Below, piece after piece: positions 6,746 through 15,057 of a stretch of 64,000 bases of DNA (the stretch's first letter is position 1; every line of letters starts with the position of its first letter). The notes under the pieces were generated by a model. That model saw only the letters and a program-made list of their open reading frames with translations. It did no database searches and had not been told where the DNA came from. The position numbers were made by a program, and so were the translations under genes. The DNA comes from Pedobacter zeaxanthinifaciens (GTDB lineage Bacteria > Bacteroidota > Bacteroidia > Sphingobacteriales > Sphingobacteriaceae): positions 62,001-126,000 of the forward strand of contig NZ_QMHP01000002.1 in the NCBI RefSeq assembly GCF_003313335.1, in the 5' to 3' direction.

Positions 6746-9016
6746 ATGAGGTGTCTTTTATTTTTTATTGTGTTTAGTTTAATTGGTTTGCTAGTTAGAG
6801 GGCAAGATTTGGTGCTTAAAGGGCGGGTAATTAGCAGCAGCGTTGCGTTGTCTAAAGCAAGCTTAAGGTTAGTTGAACTTCAGCGTTCTACCCAAACAGA
6901 TACTGCCGGGATGTATGGTTTTGTAGCTTTGGCAAAAGGAAAGTATCAAATGAAAGTTTCTGCTTTAGGTCATCGCACTCAAGTGATTCAATTGGAATTA
7001 ACTGGTGATACGGTGTTAAATATCGAGCTAGTTGAAAATAAGCAAGAATTAAAGGAAGTTGTTATTACAGGTACGCAAAAGGAAGTTGATAGATTAGAGA
7101 GTCCTGTTCCAGTAGAGGTATATAGTGCTAAGTTTTTTCAGAAAAATCCAACGCCGAGTATTTTTGATGCATTACAAAATATCAACGGAGTTAGGCCACA
7201 GCTGAACTGTAATATTTGTAACACGGGCGACATTCACATCAACGGATTAGAAGGGCCTTACACCATGGTCATGATTGATGGAATGCCCATTGTAAGTAGC
7301 TTATCGACCGTTTACGGCTTATCCGGAATTCCAAATGCTTTGATTGAAAGGGTAGAGGTGGTGAAAGGTCCAGCATCATCTTTATATGGTAGTGAAGCTG
7401 TAGGAGGATTGATTAATATTATTACTAAAGAGGTTAATAAAGCGCCAACGCTAAGTTTAGATTGGATGAGCACTAGTTACTTGGAACACAATCTTGATTT
7501 GGGCTACAAAGCCAAAATTCATCCTAAGGTAACTATGTTGTTAGGAGTAAATTACTTCAAATATGGCAACAAAGTGGATGATAATTTGGATAATTTCACT
7601 GATGTTACCTTGCAGGATCGCATTTCTGTATTCCAAAAATGGAATTTCAGTAGAAACGAAAACAGGTTATTTACACTGGCCGGTAGGTTTTTGTATGAAG
7701 ATAGGTGGGGCGGCGAAATGAATTGGACCAAAGCTGCCAGGGGAGGTGACGAGATTTATGGCGAAAGTATTTATACCAAGCGCTGGGAATTGCTCGGTAA
7801 TTACCAACTGCCAGTTAAAGAACGAATGTTTTTTGCCTTTTCGTTAACTAGCCATCAGCAGGATAGCAGGTATGGCACAACTTCTTATATCGCTCAACAA
7901 AATATCAGCTTTGCTCAACTAACTTTGGATAAAAAACTTAAAAACCATGATTTGCTTTTCGGTACAGCATTTAGATATACATTTTATGATGATAATACAC
8001 CGGCTACGCTGTCGATAAATCAACAAAATAATCCAGAAAACACCTATCTGCCGGCTATTTTTTTACAAGATGAAATAAAACTGGCTCGTAAACATGCCGT
8101 GTTATTAGGGATTAGATACGATTATAATTCAAACCACGGAAACATTGTTACGCCACGTTTTGCTTATAAGGTAAATTTTGATGAAAACAGTATTTTGAGG
8201 TTAAACGCTGGTACGGGTTTTAGGGTGGTGAATATTTTTACCGAAGATCATGCTGCACTAACCGGGGCTAGGGAGGTGGTTATTGCTAGTGCGTTGAAGC
8301 CAGAAAAAACCTATAATGCGAACCTAAATTTTCTCAAACGTGTATATGCTGGCGGGCATACTTTTACTTTCGATGTATCGGCATTTTATACCCATTTTAA
8401 CAATAGAATAGTAGCGGATTATGAAACCAATGCGAATCAAATTAGATATGATAATTTGAATGGCTATGCGGTGAGCAAAGGTTTAACCGGAAATTTGGAT
8501 GTAATTTTGGATTTTGGCCTAAAGATTAATACTGGTGTAACTTTACAAGATGTTGCATTGGTGGAAGATGGATTGAAATCACAACAAATCTTAACAGAAA
8601 AGTGGATGGGGACTTGGTCGGTTTCTTATTTAATTAACCAATTGAATATAGGAATTGATTATACTGGTAATATTTATGGTCCAATGCGGCTGCCTTTGTT
8701 AAATGATTTGGATTCCCGTCAACCATATTCGCCAATTTGGAGTTTGCAAAACATTCAGTTTACTTACCGTGGATTTAAAGGTTTTGAAATTTACACTGGT
8801 GTAAAAAACCTGCTTAATTTTAAGCCGACAAGAAATAATCCTTTTATCATCGCTCGTGCTAATGATCCATTTGATAAGCAGGTGCAGTTTGGTAATAACG
8901 GCAATGCGGTAGCTACGCCTTCCAATCCGTACGGTTTAACATTTGATCCGAGCTATGTTTATGCACCAAACCAAGGTATAAGGGCATTTTTTGGATTGAG
9001 GTATCATTTGAGATAG
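6746..9016 (+). CDS. TonB-dependent outer-membrane receptor, probable metal importer
   Basis: 756 aa. Signal peptide (about 1-20), CarboxypepD_reg domain (about 23-95), plug domain (about 115-230, with VVKGPASSLYGSEAVGGLINIIT) and a beta-barrel ending in GIRAFFGLRYHLR. It would import a ligand across the outer membrane using TonB/ExbBD energy. The plug contains a CxxC (Cys155 and Cys158, NCNICNTGDIHINGLEG). A 16-bp palindrome identical to that before mntR overlaps its promoter. I infer manganese- or iron-responsive control and a metal or metallophore substrate; a haem or siderophore cannot be excluded from sequence. The ATG at 6746 gives a clean signal peptide. Confidence 0.88.
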   Translation: MRCLLFFIVFSLIGLLVRGQDLVLKGRVISSSVALSKASLRLVELQRSTQTDTAGMYGFVALAKGKYQMKVSALGHRTQVIQLELTGDTVLNIELVENKQELKEVVITGTQKEVDRLESPVPVEVYSAKFFQKNPTPSIFDALQNINGVRPQLNCNICNTGDIHINGLEGPYTMVMIDGMPIVSSLSTVYGLSGIPNALIERVEVVKGPASSLYGSEAVGGLINIITKEVNKAPTLSLDWMSTSYLEHNLDLGYKAKIHPKVTMLLGVNYFKYGNKVDDNLDNFTDVTLQDRISVFQKWNFSRNENRLFTLAGRFLYEDRWGGEMNWTKAARGGDEIYGESIYTKRWELLGNYQLPVKERMFFAFSLTSHQQDSRYGTTSYIAQQNISFAQLTLDKKLKNHDLLFGTAFRYTFYDDNTPATLSINQQNNPENTYLPAIFLQDEIKLARKHAVLLGIRYDYNSNHGNIVTPRFAYKVNFDENSILRLNAGTGFRVVNIFTEDHAALTGAREVVIASALKPEKTYNANLNFLKRVYAGGHTFTFDVSAFYTHFNNRIVADYETNANQIRYDNLNGYAVSKGLTGNLDVILDFGLKINTGVTLQDVALVEDGLKSQQILTEKWMGTWSVSYLINQLNIGIDYTGNIYGPMRLPLLNDLDSRQPYSPIWSLQNIQFTYRGFKGFEIYTGVKNLLNFKPTRNNPFIIARANDPFDKQVQFGNNGNAVATPSNPYGLTFDPSYVYAPNQGIRAFFGLRYHLR

Positions 9017-9024
9017 GGTTTCAT

Positions 9025-9110
9025 GGTGTGCGGATTGCAAATCCGCGGATAGGGCTTCGGAAGCACAAATAAAGGGCAGCATACAGTGTCGCAAATCCTT
9101 AATCCGCAAT
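9025..9110. repeat. Inverted-word repeat after the TonB receptor
   Basis: GCGGATT-GCA-AATCCGC forms a perfect 7-bp hairpin, and related words (GCAAATCC, TTAATCCGCAA) recur about 55-75 nt later. It lies between the receptor gene and the convergent PIN toxin gene, and might contribute to termination. Confidence 0.5.
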
Positions 9111-9158
9111 GGTAACGACTTAGCAATAGTTTTCTTTTTCCTATACCAGATGCTTCGC

Positions 9159-9575
9159 CTATCGGATTGTTTGTAAATAGGTTTCTGGCGACATGATAGA
9201 TAGCTTACTCGTTTTATAATCTTTAATATTTCGGGTAATGATTACCTTAATTCCTTTGTGGCTTTGTGCTGCAAAATTTTGCAATGCATCTTCAAAATCT
9301 TTAAAATTGGAATTCATTGCGTCTAATATTGTCTCTCTGTGTATAGCAACTACGTCGATTATTCCTAATAAAGCTCTTATATTTTCAATTACTTTTTCAT
9401 GGCTTGCTGTTTTTCTTAAAAGATAATAGACATTACTGATCATTACAGGCGTCACAAAACCATTAATTTTTCTTTTTTCGCATAGTGCTAAAATCTTAGA
9501 CGCATCATCGGAGAAAGGTGATCTGTCAAAGAAGAAATCGAGAATGACATCTGTATCGATTAAAATTTTTTCCAT
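9159..9575 (-). CDS. PIN-domain toxin (VapC-like)
   Basis: 138 aa PIN-domain ribonuclease. Acidic residues expected for metal binding are visible in KILIDTDVILDFFFDRSPF (Asp7, Asp9), DFEDALQNFAAQ and VIITRNIKDYK. Such toxins cleave RNA and are neutralised by the upstream antitoxin. Its start codon overlaps the antitoxin stop by one base, the usual arrangement of a type II pair. It sits between two manganese-type transport genes, probably as an inserted module with no functional tie to them. Confidence 0.85.
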   Translation of the reverse strand: MEKILIDTDVILDFFFDRSPFSDDASKILALCEKRKINGFVTPVMISNVYYLLRKTASHEKVIENIRALLGIIDVVAIHRETILDAMNSNFKDFEDALQNFAAQSHKGIKVIITRNIKDYKTSKLSIMSPETYLQTIR

Positions 9576-9820
9576 TACAAATATTTTTCAGATAGACGAT
9601 CTGCTAATTCCTTTTTGTAATCGAAATCTGCGGGTAACTTAAAAGAGCCTTTTAATGATTTAACAGTTGGCGTTAAATCATCCTCGGTAGATGTTTCACT
9701 TGTTAATGCCTTTAAGTAGTTTTCAATCAAATCTGATAAGCTCCTCTTTCTCTTCCGAGCATATTCCTTAGCCTTTTCTATAGTCTGTTGTTCTATCGTC
9801 AGGGTTAGTTTTGTATTCAT
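9575..9820 (-). CDS. Antitoxin partner of the PIN toxin (DUF6364-like)
   Basis: 81 aa from the ATG at 9820; an ATG three codons upstream (9829) is equally possible. The N-terminus (NTKLTLTIEQQTIEKAKEYARKRKRSL) looks like a ribbon-helix-helix DNA-binding domain, and the C-terminal part (SFKLPADFDYKKEL) is the likely toxin-binding tail. The pattern matches the DUF6364 antitoxin family. It should bind the toxin and repress the shared promoter. The stop overlaps the toxin start. Confidence 0.78.
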   Translation of the reverse strand: MNTKLTLTIEQQTIEKAKEYARKRKRSLSDLIENYLKALTSETSTEDDLTPTVKSLKGSFKLPADFDYKKELADRLSEKYL

Positions 9821-9909
9821 AATTTTCATGCCTTTGCATAAAGATACAAAATAAATATTACACGTATTTATTTTTATTTTTTAACACGTGCTTTAGCTTG
9901 GCTTTAAGT

Positions 9910-11769
9910 TTACCTTACAATCAATACAGGTATTTCAACTTTATGTCTAACGGCGTCCACAGTAGTGCCAAAAATTAAATCTTTAAGTCCTTTGTGGCCA
10001 TGGGCGCCCATTACTAAAAGCTCCAATTCGTTAGTTTTACTAATTTCGGCAATTGCTTTTGCTGTGCCACCAAAACCAATTTGCGGTGTGGATTCGTAAC
10101 CTAGTTCGGCCAAATTCTCCTGATATTTTTTAAGATTATCGATATCCGATTGGGTTTCGTGATCCATAGCCGTTTTGCCATGATAGCGAGCCACCGCGGT
10201 TTCCACAACGTGGATGAGATAATAATGCGCATCTTTACCGCCTTGAATTAGCGCATGCCTTATCGTTTTCCTATCGTGTTCCGAAAAATCAACGGTGATG
10301 CCGATTTTTTCATAATTGATTTTCTCCACTATGCCTATTGCTAGTGCATCGCCATGTGGCACATTTCCAAAACGTGTTTTTTTGTTCAATAGTGGATAGA
10401 TGAAGATATAGGCCAACAACAAGGCTACTAAAATGGCAATAGGCAAAACAAAAACATAGATGTACCAAGCATTGGATTCGGCCATCCATCCGCTAATTTC
10501 TTCGATTACCAGCTTGATATTTAACGCCACAATTACTGCAGCACTGAGCCAAGCTAGCACTTTCACCCAAGGTTTTATAGTAAATTCCTTCATTTCTTTC
10601 CTGTCGGAATTAAGGTGGATTAGCGGAATAATGGCAAAGCCCAATTGTAAACTTAACACCACTTGACTTAAAATCAGAAGTCCGCCTAGGGCCTTGTCGC
10701 CAAAATAAAGAATAGTGAAAAATGCAGGGACAATAGCCAATAAACGGGTAATTAACCTGCGAAGCCAAGGCTGTATGCGTAAATTGAGGTGGCCTTCCAT
10801 TACAATTTGTCCAGCTAAGGTTCCTGTAACGGTGGAACTTTGGCCGGCAGCAATTAGGGCAATGGCAAATAATGCGGGTGCAACATTTCCAAAAATATTG
10901 GTGAGCAATTCATGTGCATCCTGTATCTCGGCAACTTCATGAAAACCATTTTTAAAAAACGCTGCTGCGGCCAAAATCAAAATTGCTGCATTCACTAAAA
11001 ATGCCAAATTCAAAGCTACTGCAGTATCAATAAAATTAAACTTCAACGCTTCTTTAATACCTTTGCGGTCGCGGTCGAATTTTCTGGTTTGTACCAATGA
11101 AGAATGTAGATAAAGGTTGTGTGGCATTACGGTAGCACCTATAATTCCGATAGCAATGTAAAGTGCTTCGCCACCCAACAGTGAAGGCTCAAAACCCTTG
11201 GCAATTTCCACTATTGACGGCTGCACGATAAACATCTCAGCTAGAAATGAGATACCTACGATAAAGACCATAGAGACAATAAAAGCCTCCATTTTTCGCA
11301 TGCCTTTGTTGAGTAAAAACAGGAGCAATACGGTATCAAAGATGGTAATAGAGATACCCCAAATTAAAGGCAGACCAAATAAAAGATTTAAACCAATGGC
11401 CATGCCGATGATTTCTGCTAGGTCGCAAGCGATGATGGCAGTTTGCGCCAGCACAAACAGCGGGACATTAACCCACGTTGGATAGGTATTTCGGGAAGCT
11501 TGCGCCAAATCTAGCCCTCTAACGATACCTAAACGGGCACTAAGCGATTGGAGCAATAGTGCAATGAGGTTAGACATGAGCAATACCCAAATCAGTTGAT
11601 AGCCGAATTTACTACCGCCGGCAATATCAGTTGCCCAGTTACCTGGATCCATATAGCCAACGCTTACCAAATAAGCAGGACCTAAAAAGGCCAGTATTCT
11701 TCGCCAGCCTTTACGTTGGTTGGTGGTTACACTTTGGTGTACTTCGCTTAACGACTGTTTTTCTGCCAT
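9910..11769 (-). CDS. mntH: NRAMP Mn2+/Fe2+ transporter with C-terminal universal stress protein domain
   Basis: 619 aa, much longer than plain MntH (about 410-450). Residues 1 to about 460 are an NRAMP transporter with the metal-site motifs GYMDPGNWATDIAGG (DPGN 41-44) and VMPHNLYLHSSLVQTR (MPHN 215-218). Residues from about 485 form a UspA-type domain (IGITVDFSEHD at its start, GAHGHKGLKDLIFGTTVD as nucleotide-binding loop). It imports Mn2+ or Fe2+ across the inner membrane; the Usp domain may sense ATP or stress. The start codon overlaps the mntR stop (TAATG), so the two are translationally coupled and regulated together. Confidence 0.93.
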   Translation of the reverse strand: MAEKQSLSEVHQSVTTNQRKGWRRILAFLGPAYLVSVGYMDPGNWATDIAGGSKFGYQLIWVLLMSNLIALLLQSLSARLGIVRGLDLAQASRNTYPTWVNVPLFVLAQTAIIACDLAEIIGMAIGLNLLFGLPLIWGISITIFDTVLLLFLLNKGMRKMEAFIVSMVFIVGISFLAEMFIVQPSIVEIAKGFEPSLLGGEALYIAIGIIGATVMPHNLYLHSSLVQTRKFDRDRKGIKEALKFNFIDTAVALNLAFLVNAAILILAAAAFFKNGFHEVAEIQDAHELLTNIFGNVAPALFAIALIAAGQSSTVTGTLAGQIVMEGHLNLRIQPWLRRLITRLLAIVPAFFTILYFGDKALGGLLILSQVVLSLQLGFAIIPLIHLNSDRKEMKEFTIKPWVKVLAWLSAAVIVALNIKLVIEEISGWMAESNAWYIYVFVLPIAILVALLLAYIFIYPLLNKKTRFGNVPHGDALAIGIVEKINYEKIGITVDFSEHDRKTIRHALIQGGKDAHYYLIHVVETAVARYHGKTAMDHETQSDIDNLKKYQENLAELGYESTPQIGFGGTAKAIAEISKTNELELLVMGAHGHKGLKDLIFGTTVDAVRHKVEIPVLIVR

Positions 11770-12422
11770 TAGTTTTTCGTAATTAAAATATGTTTTGCTA
11801 CCTCTCTGCTAATATTTGTTTTTTGGCTCTCCACCAATAATTCTACTGAACCGTCAAATTCTAAAACTTCAATAATTTCAATTCTTTTACCTAAGGTTAG
11901 CCCAAGTTTTTCCAAGTGCTTAAGAAATGTTGATGAATGTTCGCTCACCCCGGTAATAGTACCTTTATCGGTAGGTTTTAGTTTGCTTAATTTGATAAAT
12001 GCCAATTCAGCGAAATTGCCGTTTTTGTCTGGAATAGGGTCGCCATGAGGGTCAACACGTGGAAAATCCAAAAATTCGTCTAAACGTTCTACCAATAAAT
12101 TAGATTGGATATGCTCCAGTTCTTCGGCAACATCATGTACCTCGTCCCATTTAAAATTGAGCTTATCTACTAAAAACACTTCCCATAAACGGTGTTTTCG
12201 CACAATGTTAATTGCCGTGGTTTTACCTTTTTCTGTTAAGGTTACGCCTTGATATTTCACATAATTTACCAGTTCTTTATCAGAGAGTTTTTTGATCATA
12301 TCCGTTACCGATGCTGCTTTGGTTTGGATGCGTTCGGCAATGGCGTTGGTTAAAACGGGATTGCTTATCTCGGATAGATGATAAATTATTTTAAGGTAAT
12401 TCTCTTCGGTATAGGATTGCAT
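11769..12422 (-). CDS. mntR: DtxR/MntR-family metal-dependent transcriptional regulator
   Basis: 217 aa. Winged helix (about 1-60; YLKIIYHLSEISNPVLTNAIAERIQTKAASVTDMIKKL), dimerisation and metal-binding region (about 65-140; EDG-type segment EELEHIQSNLLVERLDEFLDFP with His and Glu ligands) and a C-terminal FeoA/SH3-like domain (about 150-217; KLGLTLGKRIEIIEVLEFDGSVEL). Family members repress metal uptake when loaded with Mn2+ or Fe2+. A palindrome overlapping its own promoter (12444-12459) implies autoregulation of mntR-mntH, and the same site precedes the TonB receptor at 6746. Confidence 0.92.
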   Translation of the reverse strand: MQSYTEENYLKIIYHLSEISNPVLTNAIAERIQTKAASVTDMIKKLSDKELVNYVKYQGVTLTEKGKTTAINIVRKHRLWEVFLVDKLNFKWDEVHDVAEELEHIQSNLLVERLDEFLDFPRVDPHGDPIPDKNGNFAELAFIKLSKLKPTDKGTITGVSEHSSTFLKHLEKLGLTLGKRIEIIEVLEFDGSVELLVESQKTNISREVAKHILITKN

Positions 12423-12443
12423 TTTTGCTTTTCTAATTCATTA

Positions 12444-12459
12444 TTTAGACAAATCTAAA
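12444..12459 (-). promoter_or_regulatory. Predicted MntR operator upstream of mntR-mntH
   Basis: On the minus strand this reads TTTAGATTTGTCTAAA, identical to 6705-6720. It includes TAGATTTG (12450-12457), fitting the -7 consensus, 21 nt before the ATG. Position relative to the start codon is nearly the same as in the TonB receptor promoter. Confidence 0.72.
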
Positions 12460-12511
12460 AATTTATCTATAAAATATTAGCTAAATTTTTACAATAATTT
12501 TAGAATAAAAT

Positions 12512-12542
12512 TTTGCCGCTTAGCCTTTGTGTTTTACCTTTG
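12512..12542 (+). promoter_or_regulatory. Promoter of the Lrp/AsnC regulator gene
   Basis: TTTG (12512-12515), a 19-nt spacer and TACCTTTG (12535-12542): a textbook match to the Bacteroidota promoter. The predicted start lies about 14 nt before the ATG at 12562. Confidence 0.7.
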
Positions 12543-12561
12543 AGCAATTCATTAATAAATT

Positions 12562-13032
12562 ATGGCAGCAGAACTAGATAAAATTGACTTTAAGATTTTA
12601 AAATTATTGCAAGAAAACGGTAGGATTACCAATTTGCTGTTATCGCAAGAGATTGGCCTTTCGCCAGCGCCAACATTGGAGCGTGTAAGAAAGCTCGAAA
12701 TGTCTGGTTATATTAAAAGCTACCATGCTTTAGTTGATGAAGAAAAGCTAGGTTTAGGTATTAAAACCTTTATCCAAATTCAGTTGGATTTTCATAAAAA
12801 TAATACCATTCAGATTTTTTTAGACGAGGTTAACCAAATTAAGGAAGTAACAGAATGCCACCACGTAACTGGTCAGGCTGATTTCCTATTGAAGGTTTAC
12901 GTTAGCGACATTAAATCGTATGAGCGTTTAATTATGGATAAAATCAGTAAGATTTCTGTGGTGAAAACGTTTCAGACGATGATGATCATGTCTACTACGA
13001 AAAAAGAGCCGATTGTTCCGTTGGAGTATTAA
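12562..13032 (+). CDS. Lrp/AsnC family transcriptional regulator
   Basis: 156 aa. N-terminal helix-turn-helix (LDKIDFKILKLLQENGRITNLLLSQEIGLSPAPTLERVRKLE, about 5-46) and C-terminal RAM/ligand-binding domain (about 65-145; VTECHHVTGQADFLLKVYVSD carries the typical G-x-x-D turn). Members bind amino acids and control their metabolism. It is divergent from mntR and has its own well-formed promoter. The nearest amino-acid genes are several kilobases away, so the target is unknown. Confidence 0.9.
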   Translation: MAAELDKIDFKILKLLQENGRITNLLLSQEIGLSPAPTLERVRKLEMSGYIKSYHALVDEEKLGLGIKTFIQIQLDFHKNNTIQIFLDEVNQIKEVTECHHVTGQADFLLKVYVSDIKSYERLIMDKISKISVVKTFQTMMIMSTTKKEPIVPLEY

Positions 13033-13080
13033 TTAGTGGTTAGGTATTAGGAGTTAGTGGTAAGGAGTCAGGTGTCAGCT
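13033..13080. repeat. Iterated word spacer between lrp-like gene and ung
   Basis: The stretch repeats variants of TTAGTGGTTAGGTATTAGG and TTAGTGGTAAGGAGTCAGG. It is one of several such word-repeat spacers; no hairpin half is obvious nearby. Confidence 0.5.
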
Positions 13081-13128
13081 TATGAGGCATCTGTAGATTT
13101 ACAAATTATACTTAAGGCTTACTACAAA

Positions 13129-13806
13129 TCAACTGATTTGCCAATTAATCACATTTTTCCCTTCCTTTTTAAGGATTTCATTGGTCTTAGAAAAAGGTTT
13201 GGAACCGAAGAACCCGTTATAGGCAGAAAATGGAGACGGATGGGCAGATTTGATGATGAAATGTTTGTTTTGATCTATCAGCACTTCTTTTTGCTTGGCA
13301 TAATTGCCCCATAAAATAAACACCAAGCCCGTTCTTTTTTCGGAAAGCTCAGTAATTACTTTGTCGGTAAACTGTTCCCAACCTTTGTTTTGGTGCGAAC
13401 CAGCAGTATGCGCCCTTACAGTTAACGTAGCATTCAATAATAGTACACCCTGCTTTGCCCATGAGGTTAGCTCTCCGTGACTGGGAATTTTAAAGTCAGG
13501 GAATTCATCAGCTAGTTCCTTATAAATGTTTTTAAGAGATGGCGGCGGAACAACACCCTTTTGTACCGAAAACGACAAGCCATGCGCCTGACCTACTCCG
13601 TGGTACGGATCCTGGCCTAGTATTACAACTTTAACATTCTCAAATGGCGTGTGTTTAAAGGCATTGAAAATATCAGTGCCTTTTGGATAAACCGTGTGGC
13701 CCGCTTGTTTTTCCTGTTGAAGAAAAGCCTTCAACGATTTCATATACGGCTTTTCAAATTCAGCCCCAAGTACTTTTAGCCAACTATCTTCTAAATCTAC
13801 CGCCAT
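13129..13806 (-). CDS. ung: Uracil-DNA glycosylase (family 1)
   Basis: 225 aa, normal family length. It removes uracil from DNA in base-excision repair. The water-activating loop VVILGQDPYHGVGQAHGLSF (catalytic Asp) is near residues 60-79, the Pro-rich loop VVPPPSLKNIYKEL near 85-98, LLLNATLTVR near 122, and the leucine-intercalation loop SAHPSPFSAYNGFFGS near 187-202. The gene ends in a spacer built of repeated words. Confidence 0.97.
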   Translation of the reverse strand: MAVDLEDSWLKVLGAEFEKPYMKSLKAFLQQEKQAGHTVYPKGTDIFNAFKHTPFENVKVVILGQDPYHGVGQAHGLSFSVQKGVVPPPSLKNIYKELADEFPDFKIPSHGELTSWAKQGVLLLNATLTVRAHTAGSHQNKGWEQFTDKVITELSEKRTGLVFILWGNYAKQKEVLIDQNKHFIIKSAHPSPFSAYNGFFGSKPFSKTNEILKKEGKNVINWQIS

Positions 13807-13854
13807 ATTTTAAATTAAAAGTATAAAGGAGAAAGTAAAAACCACTGTAGATAC

Positions 13855-14373
13855 CTACTTTTTAACAGTCAATATATCTACCAAATCAAGTTCTAAGCTT
13901 TTTTTAGGATGTTCAACGATACGGCCAATTTCTTTGCCCTTCTTATCAGTAACAATGAAAGTAGGTACACGCTGAATGTCTAATCCATCTAACAATCCAT
14001 TTTCGGCTTTTTTTGCACCATCAACAGCAATAAAAGATACTTTTTCTTGATCAATTTTAGCAGCATCCATTATCTTCAAAAAGTTTGGAACTTGATATTT
14101 GCTATCGCCGCACCAAGTACCTAACACCACCTTAATCTTTTTATCCTTCATTAGCTTTTTAATGCCAGCAATGTTGGCGGAGTCTACCTTGTAGTTTTCG
14201 TAATTGGCATCGTAACTCGCTTTAAATTCCGGAAACTCAACTAATCCCTCTCTAGAACACTCGTTTAGCATAATTTCTTTATGTTTAATTTGATCTTCCA
14301 ATTTTTTATTGATTTGTTGTGCGTTTGCTGAAACATAAATTACGGCAAACAAAATAGTGAATAGATATTTCAT
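13855..14373 (-). CDS. Secreted thioredoxin-like protein with WCGDS active-site motif
   Basis: 172 aa with a signal peptide (KYLFTILFAVIYVSANAQ). A thioredoxin fold covers about 60-170: VVLGTWCGDSKYQVPNF places a single active-site cysteine in a WCGDS motif instead of CxxC, and the cis-proline loop is VPTFIV. The only other cysteine is in NECSREGL before the domain. A monothiol enzyme cannot perform the usual disulfide exchange by itself, so it may act in glutaredoxin-like or reductase chemistry, or in pairing with the distant cysteine. Likely periplasmic. No operon partner. Confidence 0.8.
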   Translation of the reverse strand: MKYLFTILFAVIYVSANAQQINKKLEDQIKHKEIMLNECSREGLVEFPEFKASYDANYENYKVDSANIAGIKKLMKDKKIKVVLGTWCGDSKYQVPNFLKIMDAAKIDQEKVSFIAVDGAKKAENGLLDGLDIQRVPTFIVTDKKGKEIGRIVEHPKKSLELDLVDILTVKK

Positions 14374-14458
14374 AGCAGTCTAATTTTTGTTGAAATTATA
14401 AATTTAATCCTTATTTTATGCTATATAAAACCGATATTTGCACAAATATTAGAAAACT

Positions 14459-15004
14459 ATGTCAAATTTAATACGCTTAATTATAGGGTTTGCTTTATTG
14501 GGGGCGGCAGTTGCGCTTTTTGTTTTTGGTCATTGGGGCTGGGGAATTCCAACCGTATTTTTAAGTCTTTTTGTATTCATCACCTACTTTTATAACGAAA
14601 ACATGCTGATTGCACAATGGTATTTGCGTAAAGATAACGTGGCAAAAGCTGAAGTTTTTTTAGGAAGAATTACCAATTATGAAAAGCAACTGAACAAAAT
14701 GCAATATGGCTATTACAACTTGTTATTAGGGTTAATGGAGTCAAGAAAAGCGCCAATGAAATCAGAAAAGTATTTTAAAGCGGCTTTGAGTTATGGCTTG
14801 CACATGGATCACAATGTAGCTTTGGCAAAATTAAGTTTAGCAGGTATTGCCATGGGAAAACGTAATAAACGTGAAGCTCAAATGTACTTGGCAGAAGCTA
14901 AAAAAGCAGACAAAAATAAATTGTTAGCCGATCAGATTAAACAAATGAAAGATCAGTTGGGAATGTTAGATAAACAACAGCAAGTGCGTTACAGTCACAG
15001 ATAA
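14459..15004 (+). CDS. Membrane protein with two N-terminal TM helices and a helical-repeat (TPR-like) tail
   Basis: 181 aa. Two hydrophobic helices (LIIGFALLGAAVALFVFGHW and GIPTVFLSLFVFITYFY, about 6-45) are followed by a basic, helical region with TPR-like pairs (KAEVFLGRITNYEKQ, YYNLLLGLMESRKAPMKSEKYFKAALSYG, NVALAKLSLAGIAMGKRNKREAQMYL). The tail is probably cytosolic and may bind proteins. I do not recognise a specific function. It is monocistronic and ends in a clear terminator at 15026. Confidence 0.72.
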   Translation: MSNLIRLIIGFALLGAAVALFVFGHWGWGIPTVFLSLFVFITYFYNENMLIAQWYLRKDNVAKAEVFLGRITNYEKQLNKMQYGYYNLLLGLMESRKAPMKSEKYFKAALSYGLHMDHNVALAKLSLAGIAMGKRNKREAQMYLAEAKKADKNKLLADQIKQMKDQLGMLDKQQQVRYSHR

Positions 15005-15025
15005 TGCTGAAGAATGAAATAGTAG

Positions 15026-15055
15026 AGAGCTAATTGCCGCAAAGCGATTAGCTCT
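15026..15055. terminator. Bidirectional terminator between convergent genes
   Basis: A 12-bp stem (AGAGCTAAT extended by TGC, with one G-U) and a 6-nt loop, followed by CTTTTTA on + and UUUU on -. It can serve the TPR-like gene and the small convergent gene whose stop codon overlaps it. Confidence 0.75.
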
Positions 15056-15057
15056 TT

